A stretch of DNA of 64,000 bases from Otis tarda (GCA_026413225.1 CM048552.1:189692053-189756052); one strand, 5' to 3'; positions 40,880 through 53,541 are shown, counted from the stretch's first letter. Numbers and translations are program-made. The notes: a model not told the origin generated them from the sequence alone.

Positions 40880-41137
40880 AATCCCGTACTGGAGCAGGCA
40901 CCTGGCAGGACCTGTGGCCCTGTGGAGAGAGGAGCCCATGCTGGAGCAGGTTTTCTGGCAGGACTTGTGACCCCTTGGGAAACCCACACTGGAGCAGTAT
41001 GTTCCTGAAGGACTGCAGCCCATGGGAGGGACCCACGCTAGACCAATTTGTGAAGAACTGCAGCCTGTGGGAAGGACTCACATTGAAGCAGTTCATGAAG
41101 GACCGTATCACATGGGAGAGACCCCACGCTGGAGCAG
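40880..41137 (+). repeat. Degenerate 45-49-bp tandem repeats inside the LTR
   Basis: About five imperfect units, each running from an ACGCTGGAGCAG-type word through GAAGGACTGCAGCCC to GGGAGGGACCC. Related words occur fewer times in the copies at 4554 and 41288. Confidence 0.75.
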
Positions 41138-41282
41138 GGGAAGAGCATGGGGAGGAAGGAGCAGTAGAGACAACGAATTGACTGCGACCTCCATTCCCCA
41201 TCCCTCCGAGCCACTCAGGGGCAGGAGGGAGAGAAGTCAGGAGTGAAGTTGACTCTGGGGAGAATGGAGGGGTGAGGGGAAG

Positions 41283-42405
41283 GTGTTTGTCGTAGTTCAG
41301 CCCCGATCGGGACCAGACTACGCAGTCTCTCTCTCACTCCCCCCACCCTCCAAGAGAATAGGAGGAGATGATATAAGAAAAATGGCTCAAGGTTTGAGAT
41401 AAGGACAGGGAGAAATCCTTAAAGTTACCGTCACGGGCAAAACAGACTCGTCTTGGGGAAAAGTATTCATTTATTTCTAAAACTAGCAGGAGAATGAGAC
41501 AGGGAACAAGATAACCTCTCCCCACCCCTCCCTCTTCCCGGGCTTAACATTATCTCTACTACCTCCCCTTCCGAGCGGCACGGGGTGGGGAAAAGGGAAT
41601 GGGGGTCGCGGTCAGTTCATCATGCGTTGTTTTATGCCGCTGTGTCATCGTCGGAGGAAGAACTCCTCGCATTCCTCCCGTCCCTCCCACGGGCCACAGT
41701 CCTTTGTGAAACTGCTCCGCGTGGGTCATCTCTTCCACGGGGTGCAGTCCCTCTAGAACAGCTGTCCCAGCGGGCTCTCCACGGGCCACAGCCTCCTTCA
41801 GGCCTCCACCTGCTCTGGCGTGGGGTCCTCCACGGGCTGCAGGTGGATCTCTGCTCCTCCGTGGACCTCCATGGGCTGCAAGGGGACAACCTGCTCCACC
41901 ATGGTCTTCACCATGGGCTGCAGGGGAATCTTGGCCAGGAGCCGCGTTACTCCTCCCCCTCCTTCTCCACTGACCTTGGCGTCTGCAGCCGTTCCTCACA
42001 ACAGGCTGGCAGACGCCTCTCAGGATCCTTTTTATATCTTATTCACGTCTCATCTCCTCTCCTCTTCTTGCAGTCAGGCCGGGCCGAGTTGGGCCCAGTC
42101 TGCTGCCCAGCGGGAGGCCAGAGGGTGAGGCCTGCAAGGCCCACAAGACTCGCGCCTCCCCCTCTCTGCCCCCGCTCAGCTGCTTCACATCTTCCTCCTT
42201 CTCTTTCTGTTTTCCCCTACTTAAATACGTTATCGCAGAGGTGTTATCACAGGACATTCTGCTACCAATTGGCTTGGCCTTGGCCAGCAGCAGGTCTGCC
42301 CTAGGCCCAGCCGAGTCCACTAAACAAAGGGGAGCGATTTCTAGCAGTTTCCTACAGAAGCTGCCACCTTAGGCCCCCCCTCACTAACAAAACCAGAACA
42401 GTGTT
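41283..42405 (-). mobile_element. Family-A solo LTR nested in an older LTR of the same family
   Basis: Reverse-strand LTR at 41288-42400 (1113 bp). On the + strand it reads TGTCGTAGTTCAG at the left and ...AACCAGAACA at the right. GTGTT occurs at 41283-41287 and 42401-42405, the duplicated target inside the host LTR. It closely matches the solo LTR at 4554-5689 read in reverse. The polyadenylation signal (TTTATT on +, 41470-41475) lies near the left end. The open frames of up to 239 codons here (41585-42304 +) follow from the GC-rich repeated words and match no protein I know. Confidence 0.9.
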
Positions 42406-42645
42406 TTTAGATTTGTTCTTAGTTTTCATTATCCTACTCTCTTTAACTGGCAATAAATGAAATTAAATTTGCCAAGTTGGGTCTGTTTTGCCTGTGATGG
42501 TAATTGATAAAGGATCTTCTTGTCCTTAGCTCAACCTATGAGCTTTTCATTGTATTTTCCCTCCCTGTCCTGTTGATGGAAGGGAAGCAATAGATCGGCT
42601 TGTTGGGCACCTCATGGCCAGCTAAGGTCAACCCACCACAGTAGG

Positions 42646-43692
42646 ACAGGAAAGCCTTGGAAGACTAGGGGCATACAGCATGTAAAGTCCCACAGCTAGT
42701 GAATAAATCTTTATTTCTTGTGACTTAGCCACAAGAGCAGTGTATCTTCAATCTTCCTATTCACTCTGTCAGGAGTCTTCCTACAACATCTCAAACTGGA
42801 AGTAATACAGCACTGAGACACTGAGTGTTATCTGATATTGGTCAATTAGTACTGAACTAAATATTGAGAAAAACATTAAAATAAAACCTGAATCTAATGG
42901 TGTCTCTTCTTCTATGTAGGCCTCACATACTCTGACCACTCTTTGTAAGTCACTGAAGCCCAGGAAGGCAATCCTAATACCTGGATAAACTCAAATTGAG
43001 GCATTTCTATTTATTCCTTACAATGTATTCTCACTCATTTATTGTCATGGAATGTTGTATACTTTTTCATACATTATGTAGTAAATGCTGAATTTGAAAG
43101 AGTTAGCTGTCTGAAATGATATAAAACTTAGTTATTCTAGAAGGCACTCGTTTCAGACAGAAATAGCAAAAGGCAATGCTAGAGACTTCTCCAGCTTACA
43201 GCTGGACCAACTTCAAAAACTCATTTTTTGTCCAGCAATTCAGAATATTCTTTGCTGAGGAGAAGAGTGAGGTTTTATAATTAAGCCTGTTCATAGCATC
43301 TGCAGAACTGGATAGTTGCCGTCTAGATCAGAATAATGCTGGAGTTGCTTAAAAGATGAGGTTAGAAGTCAAAAGAAAGGACATCCAGTATTTATAACCC
43401 ACATCATTAGATAAAGTGCATTGCTGGTAAAACTCTTATTTAAGGCAAATAACAATTACACCAATGACACTAATTCAGAAGAATCCCAAAACTGCAATTA
43501 AGAACCACTTCACAAATAATTGAAATATAGCACAGATTTATACTTGAAAAAAATTACATTATACTATTCATAAGGCATTTTGTAAAGAACAACATACAGT
43601 TACACAATCTCTGATTCAATTTTCTAATTTAAAACTTTTTCAATATATTTCACTATCTGAGTAGTATCACAAACTTAAAAAAATATTATTTA
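42646..43692. other. Intergenic, no gene seen
   Basis: AT-rich DNA between the nested LTR pair and a CR1 fragment. No frame worth reporting. Confidence 0.55.
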
Positions 43693-44133
43693 GAATCACA
43701 GAATCATAGAAGGGTTTGGGTCGGAAGGGATCCTTAAAGGTCATCTAATCCAATCCCCCTGCAAGGAGAAGGGACATCTCCAACCAGATCAGGTTGCTCA
43801 GAGCCTCATCCAACCTGGCCTTGACTGTTTCCAGGGATGGAGCATCTACCACCTCTCTGGGCAACCTGTTCCAGTGTTACACCACCCTCGTAAAATTTTT
43901 TTTCCTAATATCTCATCTGAATATCCTAATATCTCCCTCTGTTTTAAAATCATTACCCCTGGTCCTATTGCAACAGGCCCTACTGAAGCATGTTGCCCCG
44001 TCTTTCCTGTAGGCCCCCTTTAGGTACTGGAAGGCTTCTATAAGGTCTCTCCAGAGCCTTCTCTTCTCCAGGCTAAACAGTCCCAACTCTCTCACCCTTT
44101 CCTCATAGGAGAGGTGCTCCAGCCCTCTGATTC
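43693..44133 (-). mobile_element. CR1 LINE 3' fragment
   Basis: Reverse orientation: tail AGAATCACAGAATCATAG at the left, then the 3' UTR (CCTTAAAGGTCATCTAATCC) and the last part of ORF2 up to the GGAGAGGTGCTCCAGCCC word. The remnant frame at 43913-44095 keeps [18 protein letters not shown]. The 43.9-kb region shows a small local duplication (words around CCTAATATCTC twice) that breaks the frame. Confidence 0.9.
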
Positions 44134-47100
44134 TAATTTACGTTACATAGAGTAAAGTTTAAAATGTACTCACAGGTCCAGTGCCCAAGGCTTTGGTCAT
44201 GACACAAAATCTGAGGTAGATTAACAGAGGGTGATTAGTGGGACAATAAAGAGCAAAGGCTGGAATCAGTTTCAGATTTTGAAGATGACATTTTGATGTT
44301 CCCTTAACAGATCTAGGGTGGGATTCAGTGGCCTTAAAAGAGGTTTCCAGTGTCATGGACAATCTAAAACATTTGCACAGAGCTAGCAACTATGTCACAG
44401 GTCTTGCAGAAAAAAATGTGGAGCAGCCACTGAAGTCCAGGAATGTATCTCTGCCACCAAAAAGGACATTAAACTCATATGCTTAGGAAACTAAGTCTTC
44501 CTCCAGCCTTTACAAACAATTGAGCTTAAAGAGTGATTCAGTTTATCTTAAAAGAGACACCTACGGTTGATCAGCTGAATCATCTTCTAACACTGTTGGG
44601 CTGAGTTCAGGCAACTGAATCCCACCCTGTGCACTGTATTGATCTCTCCTTACTGTATCAGCAACTAAGGCACCTCGCATGAATGTGGAAATGTCTATTG
44701 AGACGCAGAAGCTTAGGTGTCTATAGCCTGGACACAATTTCCATCATGAGTTCTTGAAGATACAAACACTTGAATGATACATGCAAATACATATAATAAT
44801 TTGAAATAGAAATAACATATCCTTTCTGGAGCTCGATAAAGATTACAAATGTACAGAAATACAGGAATGGATGGGATGTCCTCAGGTATCAAGTCCTTTT
44901 TTCCACAGCTGTAGAATGACAAGTCCTAAGTAAGAAATGCCCATTCCTTGCCCTTAAACACACCAGAAGCCATGACACATTTCCTATTTCCCATACCAAA
45001 TGTGATGCTACTAATAGAAAAAGACCAGAAGCACCCAAAAATACCCCTTGACATTTCAAGAGCTTAGACAATAATTAAAAGCACCATTGAGTTGAGAATA
45101 TACAAACACATATGAACTGCAAAGTCAAAAAGTATTCCCCAGGCAACAGTTTGTCCTCGACATAGTAATTAACTTTGCTAGCAAAACAAAACAAAGAAAA
45201 AACAAGAGAGACTTCAGATTGTGGAGGGACTCAGGTTAGTGAAAGGTATACTACGCTTCTTAACAGGCCCTGGGCTGACCAGTCTCCTCTGTCAGCCTAC
45301 CTGGCTACACACTCTCCCAGGACTGAAATGGACTTAATAGGAAAAAGTCCTTAGAATCATGACGAGTAGGTGTTAGTATCAATAAGACAATTATTTTAAG
45401 ACTTAAACAGAAATTACAAACCAATATTTCATTACCATATGGAACAAATTGGCTTTGTCCATGTAAGAAAGGGCCAAATACTCTTGATTCCAGTATCAGT
45501 TCAAAGTTTTGGATTTATTTGTAATTTACAGCATACTGTAAAACAATGATAATACATGAAAGAAAGAAAATTAAAAGCCCAAATGAAAAGGAAGCAAATT
45601 CCCATAGGAAAGCTTTCTGGATTCTCTACACAAAAAGAAGATGCAGTGACTTTATTCTGTCTGGAAAGAAACAAAAAGAGAATGGCTTTGAGTCAATGTT
45701 CTCTTTAACAGACACACTTGAGGCTCATAAAGCTGAAAAGCAGAGGCTGCCAATAGCTGGAAAGAAACATATATTCTCAAATAAAATTATGACCTGATAT
45801 ATAAGACAAAGTTACATCATGAGGATACTTGGCCTTCTCACCAGGTGATTTTTTCCATGCTATGTCAGTTTTGCAACATTTAATCTGAATTCTTTTCAGA
45901 ACTTCTTCATCATAAAAATAATATTATTTGTACAGAATAGCATTTTAAATTGATTTAAAACAGAGGCATATTGAAAATGTTAATATTTCGAAGGCACGCA
46001 AAAACAAGTATAATGTAATAGCATTCTTTCTGTGCTTGAGAAAATAATGAGGGGGCCTTGCTCTCAGCTATTTTGTTGATCAGTTATTAATTTTACTACA
46101 GTTAAAATTAGTATTAAATAATTTAATCCAGATTTCTCTTAAGTGCTGAGTCTCACTGTAGATGAGTCCCGGCTGCCATTTTAAGTGTGTAAATCGAAAC
46201 TGTAGCCCAGCAAAATCGCCATGTGGTATCTGTTCAATCCGGAGGGACAGGAACTGTGCAGCTGGTCAAGTTTCTGATACCAGAGTTCAACTGATGCCTA
46301 GAATGCTGCACCTGGGAATTTTCAGAAGAGATGTACTCCTGATAGCTCTGAGAAGCTCAGCACCTATTTCATGTATAAATCAGATTAGGTGTTTCTCCAA
46401 TTCCAGGCCTGTTACTTCAAAAGCTCAATTCATGAGGCATGTTCAGAGCACATGCAGTGGATCAGTCTCTCCATAAAGGAGAATGAAGTGTCCCTCTTTC
46501 CATCATTAGTGGTTGCACAATGGTTAGTGCGATTACCAAGCATGCGGATGATGGGTATTTAAGTCTACTCCTTGCTTGGATGATTAAAGATACTGTTCCT
46601 GCTTTCCCAAGGAATCCCCTCCCCACAGCTTTAGGATGTTCAGAAAAATGCATGTTTGTAACATAAGATAGTGTGAGGGAAGAGTGGAGAAAATTGTAGC
46701 TATTTTTGATAGCTCCATTCAAATCAGGCCATTTTTTATGGATAAGAAAAATGTTCTTCAAACCAGAAAGGAGAAAAGAACATGGAAGAAAGTGAAGAAA
46801 AACTATAGAGAAAGAAGTGATAAAACGTGGCTCTAATGTCTAATCGTCTTTTGAGAGAAAGGACTGATGTCTCCTCTGTTTTGTTGTAAGGGCTCTACCT
46901 TCAAAGGAATTTCTAGGCAGCGATTCTGCTGCAGATTCTTCTGCGGGAGAAGTTACAATTAACACCATTGCTGTTTTCAACAGTTCCAACAATGTAGCAT
47001 ATATGATTTCCCAATCAGCATGCTGCAATTTATGAAACATCCATAAGTACTTAGCTCTGCCTAATTTGGACATTACAGTATGTTTCCACTGGTAAAATGA

Positions 47101-50100
47101 ACATGCCAAAGCACTTGCTCTGGCCCTCTGGCAAGTTGGCATAGCACGGTGTGCATCCAGACTCATTAACTCACAGTGTTCCAAAACAGGGTGACCTTGT
47201 GTCGGATGCCAGTTAGGCAGCAGAGACCCAGGCACAGAATGTACCTGTCAGAGCTCTGAAGGTACCCACACACCTCTCTAGTATGTCATGTAGGCTACAC
47301 ACCCCCTCATCTGCACCACACAGTGGATAATTTCAGACCCACAGATGCTCTCACACGGGCAGTTATTGAGCACACTGGGTCTTAACATGCTGCCTCTGGA
47401 TGCTCATATTCCCACAGCTCCTACTGCTTTGAGGTTTTGCTACTTACATCCATATCAGACAGGCTTTCATGCTTTCTCAGGCTTGTCTTCTTGGTTGAGG
47501 CCAACAAAACTGTTAGTCAGTAGAGGCTCCACAAGATATGCATCCGATGCTTGGTTCTGGGACTCAGCAATGCACTAAAGAAAACTGCTGCTGAGGCCCA
47601 GATGTCCCTGCCAAGCCAAATGGTAACAGGGATGATCCAAGTCTCCTACATATTATCTCTTAAGAGAGGGGAAGTCCAAGGCCTGAAAGACTAACAGCCA
47701 TTGGCAAGACTACACTGTGCTACAAACGGGAAGACCAGCAATGAAACTCTCTGTGGAGAACTGGTCCTGGATATCCAGCCTCAGACCATCACAATCCATC
47801 AGCCTATTCCAATGGAGAAAAATATTGTAATTCTTCCCTCTCTAGAGCCTCACTACCCCAACTGTTGACAAATACTAGGTAACCAAATTAGTTTCAGAAA
47901 GCTTCCAACAGGCAGGAAGGTGTATAAGATTGTGAAGGCTATCAGCTACATCATTTACACATGACTACTATGTAGCAGCAACACTTGATATTTATTTTGG
48001 CATAAGGAGTAGGACAAAGATGCACGGAACAAGTAACTCTTCTTAATTGGGTGTCCTGAAAGATGCTATAATGGGGAAAGTAAAATGTGAGAGTCAAAAG
48101 GCTTAAAGCAACCGAGGTTTCAGAATGGCAATTTCATCATACTGAGACACATATCAAATTATACATTTATTCTGGTAGAATTCAAGCTGAGAAATTTACA
48201 GGTCATTTTACAGTGTTCCTCACAAGCACATTACAGAAAAGGGTCTCTGCCTTTTCTTGTCACAATATATATCACCCTTCATGCTGACAGATAGAATAAG
48301 AGTCCACATTGCTTTTCCCAACTTTAGTTCACTAAAACAAGTTGAAAACAGAAAGCTGACAAATCCCAGCACATAGTCAAAAGAATTTCCTTTGCTACAG
48401 AGTATTGACAAAAGTGCAAACCCATCACATTGCATTCTCCTGCAAATATCAGTATCAGAGCTGCTCAGCAACGTGACACCAACTTCCGTTGTTTGAATTT
48501 AACCAAGTTCTGTAAAGGTGAGATTTTTAACAGAATAATTAAGCCAAATATCATTGAAAGAATCATAGTTGTTCTAGATAAATATACAACTGCATATGTG
48601 AAATTTTAAATTAATGACTTTTTCAAAAACTTAGGGAAGGAGGGAGATTTCACCCTATGAAAAATGTTAAATACTAGCAGACCTGTCAAACCTCTCACAC
48701 TCAGTTTAACGCTCAATCTTCTGTCTCTGCCATGGTCCCTTCAGTTTGTGTTTTTGCAGCTTCACTGCAACAGAGCCCCACGTATCAAATGTCCCATATC
48801 ACCCTGATCTGAGATTTGTTGACTACTGGTCAAGCAAAATGGCTACTGGGCTGGTAGAATGGCAGCAAAGCCAGGAGCATGATTGCACTGCATGGCCCAG
48901 CAAAGCCAGGAGCCTGATCCCACTGCACGGCTCTCTAGAGCAGCCACTCTGCACTATCGGTCCTTCCTCGCAGCACCCCAGCACACATCCCATAGAGCGC
49001 ACCTCCCCCAAATGCAGGCACGCATCCCTTCTGTGATGCTACACACACAGCAAGGAGCTGGTGCTGCTATCGCTTGGCCCCGCTGGCAGGCACATATCCA
49101 TAATACAAGCAGACATCAATCTGAGAAATGAATCCGGCGTGTCTGAAGCCTGGTCACTTGAGAGAGATGTTTTAGATATTTCAGACGCTGATCTCATAGC
49201 AAACAATGCCGAAGGAATGAGTGTCACTACCGGTCTCAGGATGAATACTAATTTATGATCTGTTCAAGTTTCCTTTTCTTGCCACAAGGTGGAGCTAGCT
49301 ACACCAGGCTTATAGTCAATATAGCAGGAAAAAGAATGTCTTCTTTCTGACACCAGAAGCAACACCAAGCTCCCTTGTCTGCCTTCCCTTGGCTTTGATA
49401 TATATTGATGTGGTCAGAGTAATTAACCCTTTGTATAAGTTTGCCATGAGCCTTGTGGCTCCCTTTTGCTTTAGCATGCATGAATTTTACAAAAAGGACA
49501 CTCTTTTAAAGAGTAGAATAAAATAATGTTAACAAAGTACTGATCATGTGCTATGCTTAATTCATTCATAACAAGATGAAATAAGTTATTATAACTAGGA
49601 AGTGAAGAGGCTTCAGGTAAGTGAAAAGTCCCTGGACTGGGTGTCAAACTATGAAATGTTATGTCAAAGACCTTGCTCATCCTTTGGATTACAAACCATT
49701 ACTACTGTAACCCATGACCTTAAAAATGCAGCTGAGAAGGTTACATGACTGGCATTAACCCTTGTTCTACAGAACTAAGAAACGTGCCTTATACCTGTCT
49801 CTGATCTTCTTTAAGAAGATGCTTAAGTGACCAGTGTATAAAATGCAATCACAAAGCTGAAAATAAAGCCTCAACAGCAATTAAGCAGACATTTAGAGAT
49901 ATATGGATTTAAAACCATATTAGTTAATTTTTTTCATCATTGTTAAATGAAGCTATGCAATTTTATAATAACCACAGATCTGCCAAATAGGTCTACTTTA
50001 CCAGTATCAAATACAATGGATTATGTAATATTAACTGAATAATATATATAACATCTTTTAAATCTCTAAAACTTAGAAGCCTCTGACAAAATTTTAATTT

Positions 50101-52219
50101 GTGGCAACAATGTAAGAGCTTTCTTCCTAGCTGATTTTTAACCATCAACCTTAGCAGTACTGCCCTGACCTCTAGTGGGTTGAGTGAAACAGTCATTGCA
50201 GGCAGGATAGCATGCTAATTTAGTTTCATAAATTTCATTTAAAGCTGGAAAGTATAGAAGTTCCAGTAAAGCCATACAATCAGCCAAGGACTAGCTGTTT
50301 TACTAAACAAATGAAAATTAATTACAGGCCAACAGCAGTACTGTGTTTGCCTTATGCCAACATCCATCTGATTGATGAGGTGTTTACGACACTCAGATGA
50401 ATGCTCATTCCCGTTGGGAGCCCTGTATTAAGTATACCCCACTGTTAGTCTCTTAGCTATCTGCATAGTTTGGTTGACTTATCTTTTTTTGGTTAACCTA
50501 CCTTTTGCCCAAGAGATATGTATCATTGGATTCAGAAAAACAAATAAGTCACGTTAGGGATAAGTACATTGCAATTTTTTTTGTAATCTAAGAATACCTG
50601 ATTGCTGCAAAGACTTATGAACCCCTATTACGTTCAGTGAAAACTTAACACTTCCATGATACACTCCAGACTTCAAACCTTAAGGATCTTAGGTTTCCTG
50701 TTATTTTTGTCTCACAGTGAAAATTAAATCCGGAACTCTGAAAAGATTGTTGCAATGATTTTCCAATGAAATATGTGAGGTTTCCATACGAAGACTGCAG
50801 AAACTATGTCAGATATAACATTAAATTTAGCTGTCTTCATCCAGAAGGCCAAAGAAAGACACAATGTAATGGGAATGAGGGCTGTCCCTTTCAAATTCCT
50901 GACACAGGGTAAATGATGTACGGACAGTCTTAACAGGGTAGCCAGAGTTACTCTGCTATGCTTCTCCCTGTATATCTTACAGTCTCCAGGACAGAAGTGC
51001 TAAGGAAAGCACTCATACACTTGATTGTCTTAGTTACATTATGTACCTACATTAATACAAATAATGTTGTTCTGATTTACCTTGAACTAAGAAAAGGGGA
51101 ATCAAAACAAACTAGACAGACAGAACATAACAAAAGCATCATTATTGGAATAAAAAAAAATAATTAAAAAATGAAACAAAGATATCTGTTCCAAAGAGTC
51201 ACAAAATGTGTCGCACTTTCACATCATCTGTATATATTCAAAATGCAGATACGTTTTCCAGACTCTGAGTACCACAAGAGAAGACCAGGAAATCTGTTAC
51301 TTATGAATTCTGGAAAACTCAGCCAAAGCAGATCATCCAAAAATTAATTATGTAGAAATAGTACATTTCTTTGTTTATTTATTACAGAAGCAGCTCAATA
51401 AAAGACGCATTTTTTTAATCTTTGAAGGAGAAGAAAAAATCATTTTTCCATCATTATTATGGATTAATTAACTTAATATCCACATTAGCTTTGTTCGTAA
51501 TCTAAGTATATATATTTTTTGCCAAATGAATAGTAATTTGACAAAAATTTCTAGGAATTCCCAAGGCTGTCCTAAATTTTGTTATGTTGAGATTCTTGCA
51601 TTCAGACATCATTGCCTTAATCAGAGGGCCCCATTTTATTGTTCCAGTATGGTTTGCCATGGCAACCTCACTGTTCAGTAAAGCCAAGTTGACTGCTATG
51701 ATCTGTCGTGTTGTACCAACCAGTATTGGACAAATTCTCTCCCCTAAAATACTCAAAACATAAGAGATGGTTTAAAGGTGATCCTCCCTTTATATGCTAG
51801 CATGCTATAGTCCATTACAGAAGCTTGGCTTCATAGACTCAGACTTAAGTCTTCAGCTGTATCTGTATTGCCCTAAGTTCTCCTTGAAGTGCCCTCAGTG
51901 CCAAACTCCTCCAGTCACAGGTTCCCTGGCTTTTGGAAAGAGAATGACAGCTCTCTCAACTCCAAACATAAGCAACGGGTTGACCTAGCATCATTCCAGA
52001 ATCCTGTCACAACAGTAACTATTAAGAGCATGCTTTGGAGTTCTCATAATGGTTTCTGTGTAAGCACAGGGCAGGAAGAAGACCAGCCAGAGTGGCCTTT
52101 CTATATAAAGCATAACCTGGACTGTATAGCCTCCTCTGCCTGCCTCCAGATCATCAGGATCATTGTTCATCACCCCAGTTCTCACTTCCTTCTCCCTCTC
52201 CTTCTCAAGGAAACAGAAA
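44134..52219. other. Long intergenic stretch without recognised genes or repeats
   Basis: Eight kilobases of AT-rich DNA with no CR1 or LTR, the longest repeat-free interval in the window. The 104-codon (46162-46476 +) and 131-codon (46840-47235 -) frames have no recognisable domain. The latter is unusually long for this composition but shows no start context or splice pattern I can support. A 35-bp tandem duplication lies at 48863-48932. Confidence 0.5.
48863..48932. repeat. 35-bp tandem duplication
   Basis: Two adjoining copies of a 35-bp unit starting CAGCAAAGCCAGGAGC, differing at about five positions. Confidence 0.9.
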
Positions 52220-53358
52220 TAGAATCATAGAATCATAGAATGGTTAGAGTTGGAAGGGACCTTCAAAGGTCATCTAGTCCAACCCCCCCGCAAGAGCAGG
52301 GACATCCCCGACTAGATCAGGTTGCTCAGAGCCTCATCCAGCCTGGCCTTGAACACTTCCAGGGATGGGGCATCCACCACCTCTCTGGGCAACCTGTTCC
52401 AGTGCTCTACAACTCTCATCGTAAAAAACTTTTTTCTAATATCTAATCTAAACCTACCTCCTTCTAATTTAAACCCATTACCCCTTGTTCTATCACAACA
52501 GGCCCTACTGAACAGCTTCTCCCCATCTTTCCTGTAGGCCCCCTTGAGGTATTGGAAGACCGCTATCAGGTCTCCCCGGAGCCTCCTCTTCTGCAGGCTG
52601 AACAGCCCCAACTCTCTCAGCCTGTCCTCATAGGAGAGGTGCTCCAGCCCTCTGATCATCTTGGTGGCCCTCCTCTGGACCCTTTCCAACTGGTCCATGT
52701 CCTCCTTCTGTTGGGGGCTCCAGAACTGGACACAGTACTCCAGGTGGGGTCTCACCAGGGCAGAGTAGAGGGGCAGAATCACCTCCCTCGACCTGCTGGC
52801 CACGCTCCTCTTGATGCAGCCCAGGATGCGGTTGGCCTTCTGGGCCGCAAGGGCGCATTGCCCGCTCATGTTGAGCCTCTCGTCTACCAGCACTCCCAAG
52901 TCTTTCTCCTCAGGGCTGCTCTCAATCCATTCTCCGCCCAGCCTGTATTTGTGCCTGGGATTGCCACGACCCAGGTGCAGGACCTTGCACTTGGCCTGGT
53001 TGAACTTCATGAGGTTGGCACGGGCCCACCTCTCCAGCCTGTCAAGGTCCCTCTGGATGGCATCCCTCCCTTCCAGCGAGTCGACGGCACCACACAGCTT
53101 GGTGTCATCGGCGAACTTGCTGAGGGTGCACTCTATCCCACTGTCCATGTCGCCGACAAAGATGTTGAACAGGGCCGGGCCCAACACGGACCCCTGAGGG
53201 ACGCCACTCGTGACCGGTCTCCACTTGGACATTGAGCCGTTGACCACCACTCTCTGAGTGCGGCCATCCAGCCAACTCCTTATCCACCGAGTGGTCCATC
53301 CATCGAACCCATGCCTCTCTAATTTAGAGAGAAGGATGTCATGCGGGACAGTGTCAAA
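52220..53358 (-). mobile_element. CR1 LINE, 5'-truncated, well preserved
   Basis: Reverse orientation: three AGAATCATAG-type tail units at the left, the 3' UTR and the ORF2 C-terminus, ending abruptly at the complement of the FDTVPHD codons (about 53358). It is closely similar to the copy at 22940-23683 in their shared part, indicating the same young subfamily. Confidence 0.95.
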
Positions 53359-53541
53359 AATCACTCCTAATAACCTCGGTCTCTGGCTTACTCTCTGTGG
53401 TTCATGACATTTCAGATTTACCATCAGCTTAAATCTTCTCACCTGATTTGCTATCCTGAGGAGTATGTTAGCTCCTAAATTCAGTCTCCAATCTCCACAT
53501 TTCTGTGTACAGGAATCACAGCAAGTCTTTATCCGCTTCAT
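52312..53541 (-). pseudogene. CR1 ORF2 remnant in a 409-codon open frame fused to flanking sequence
   Basis: From about residue 62 (FDTVPHD) to the native stop after ALSNLI the frame is uninterrupted CR1 ORF2, with [11 protein letters not shown] at residues 112-122 and FADD at 143-146. The first roughly 61 codons come from non-CR1 flanking DNA that happens to be open. The motif A catalytic Asp lies upstream of the truncation and is missing, and so is the endonuclease, so an active enzyme is not possible. The start Met is arbitrary. Confidence 0.9.

Larger units (their letters stand above)
40405..42645 (+). mobile_element. Family-A solo LTR split by a nested LTR
   Basis: The host LTR runs 40410-41287 and resumes at 42406-42640, about 1113 bp in total. 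It begins TGTATTTGG and ends CCACCACA. It is flanked by GTAGG at 40405-40409 and 42641-42645. It is diverged from the copies at 4554 and 41288 and so is older. A TATA-like core lies near 40588. The AATAAA (42452-42457) and the conserved tract after it now lie on the far side of the nested insertion. Between about 40880 and 41137 there are imperfect tandem repeats with a period of about 45-49 bp, built on CTGGAGCAG and GGACTGCAGCCCATGGGA. Confidence 0.87.

Noticed and set aside
41585..42304. 239-codon open frame (+) and its opposite-strand partners in the nested LTR, with equivalents at 4650-5377
   Set aside because: Driven by repeated GC-rich words in the LTR and found open on both strands; no known protein family.
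46840..47235. 131-codon frame on the minus strand
   Set aside because: No recognisable domain, no supporting splice or promoter pattern; kept only as a remark in the intergenic entry.
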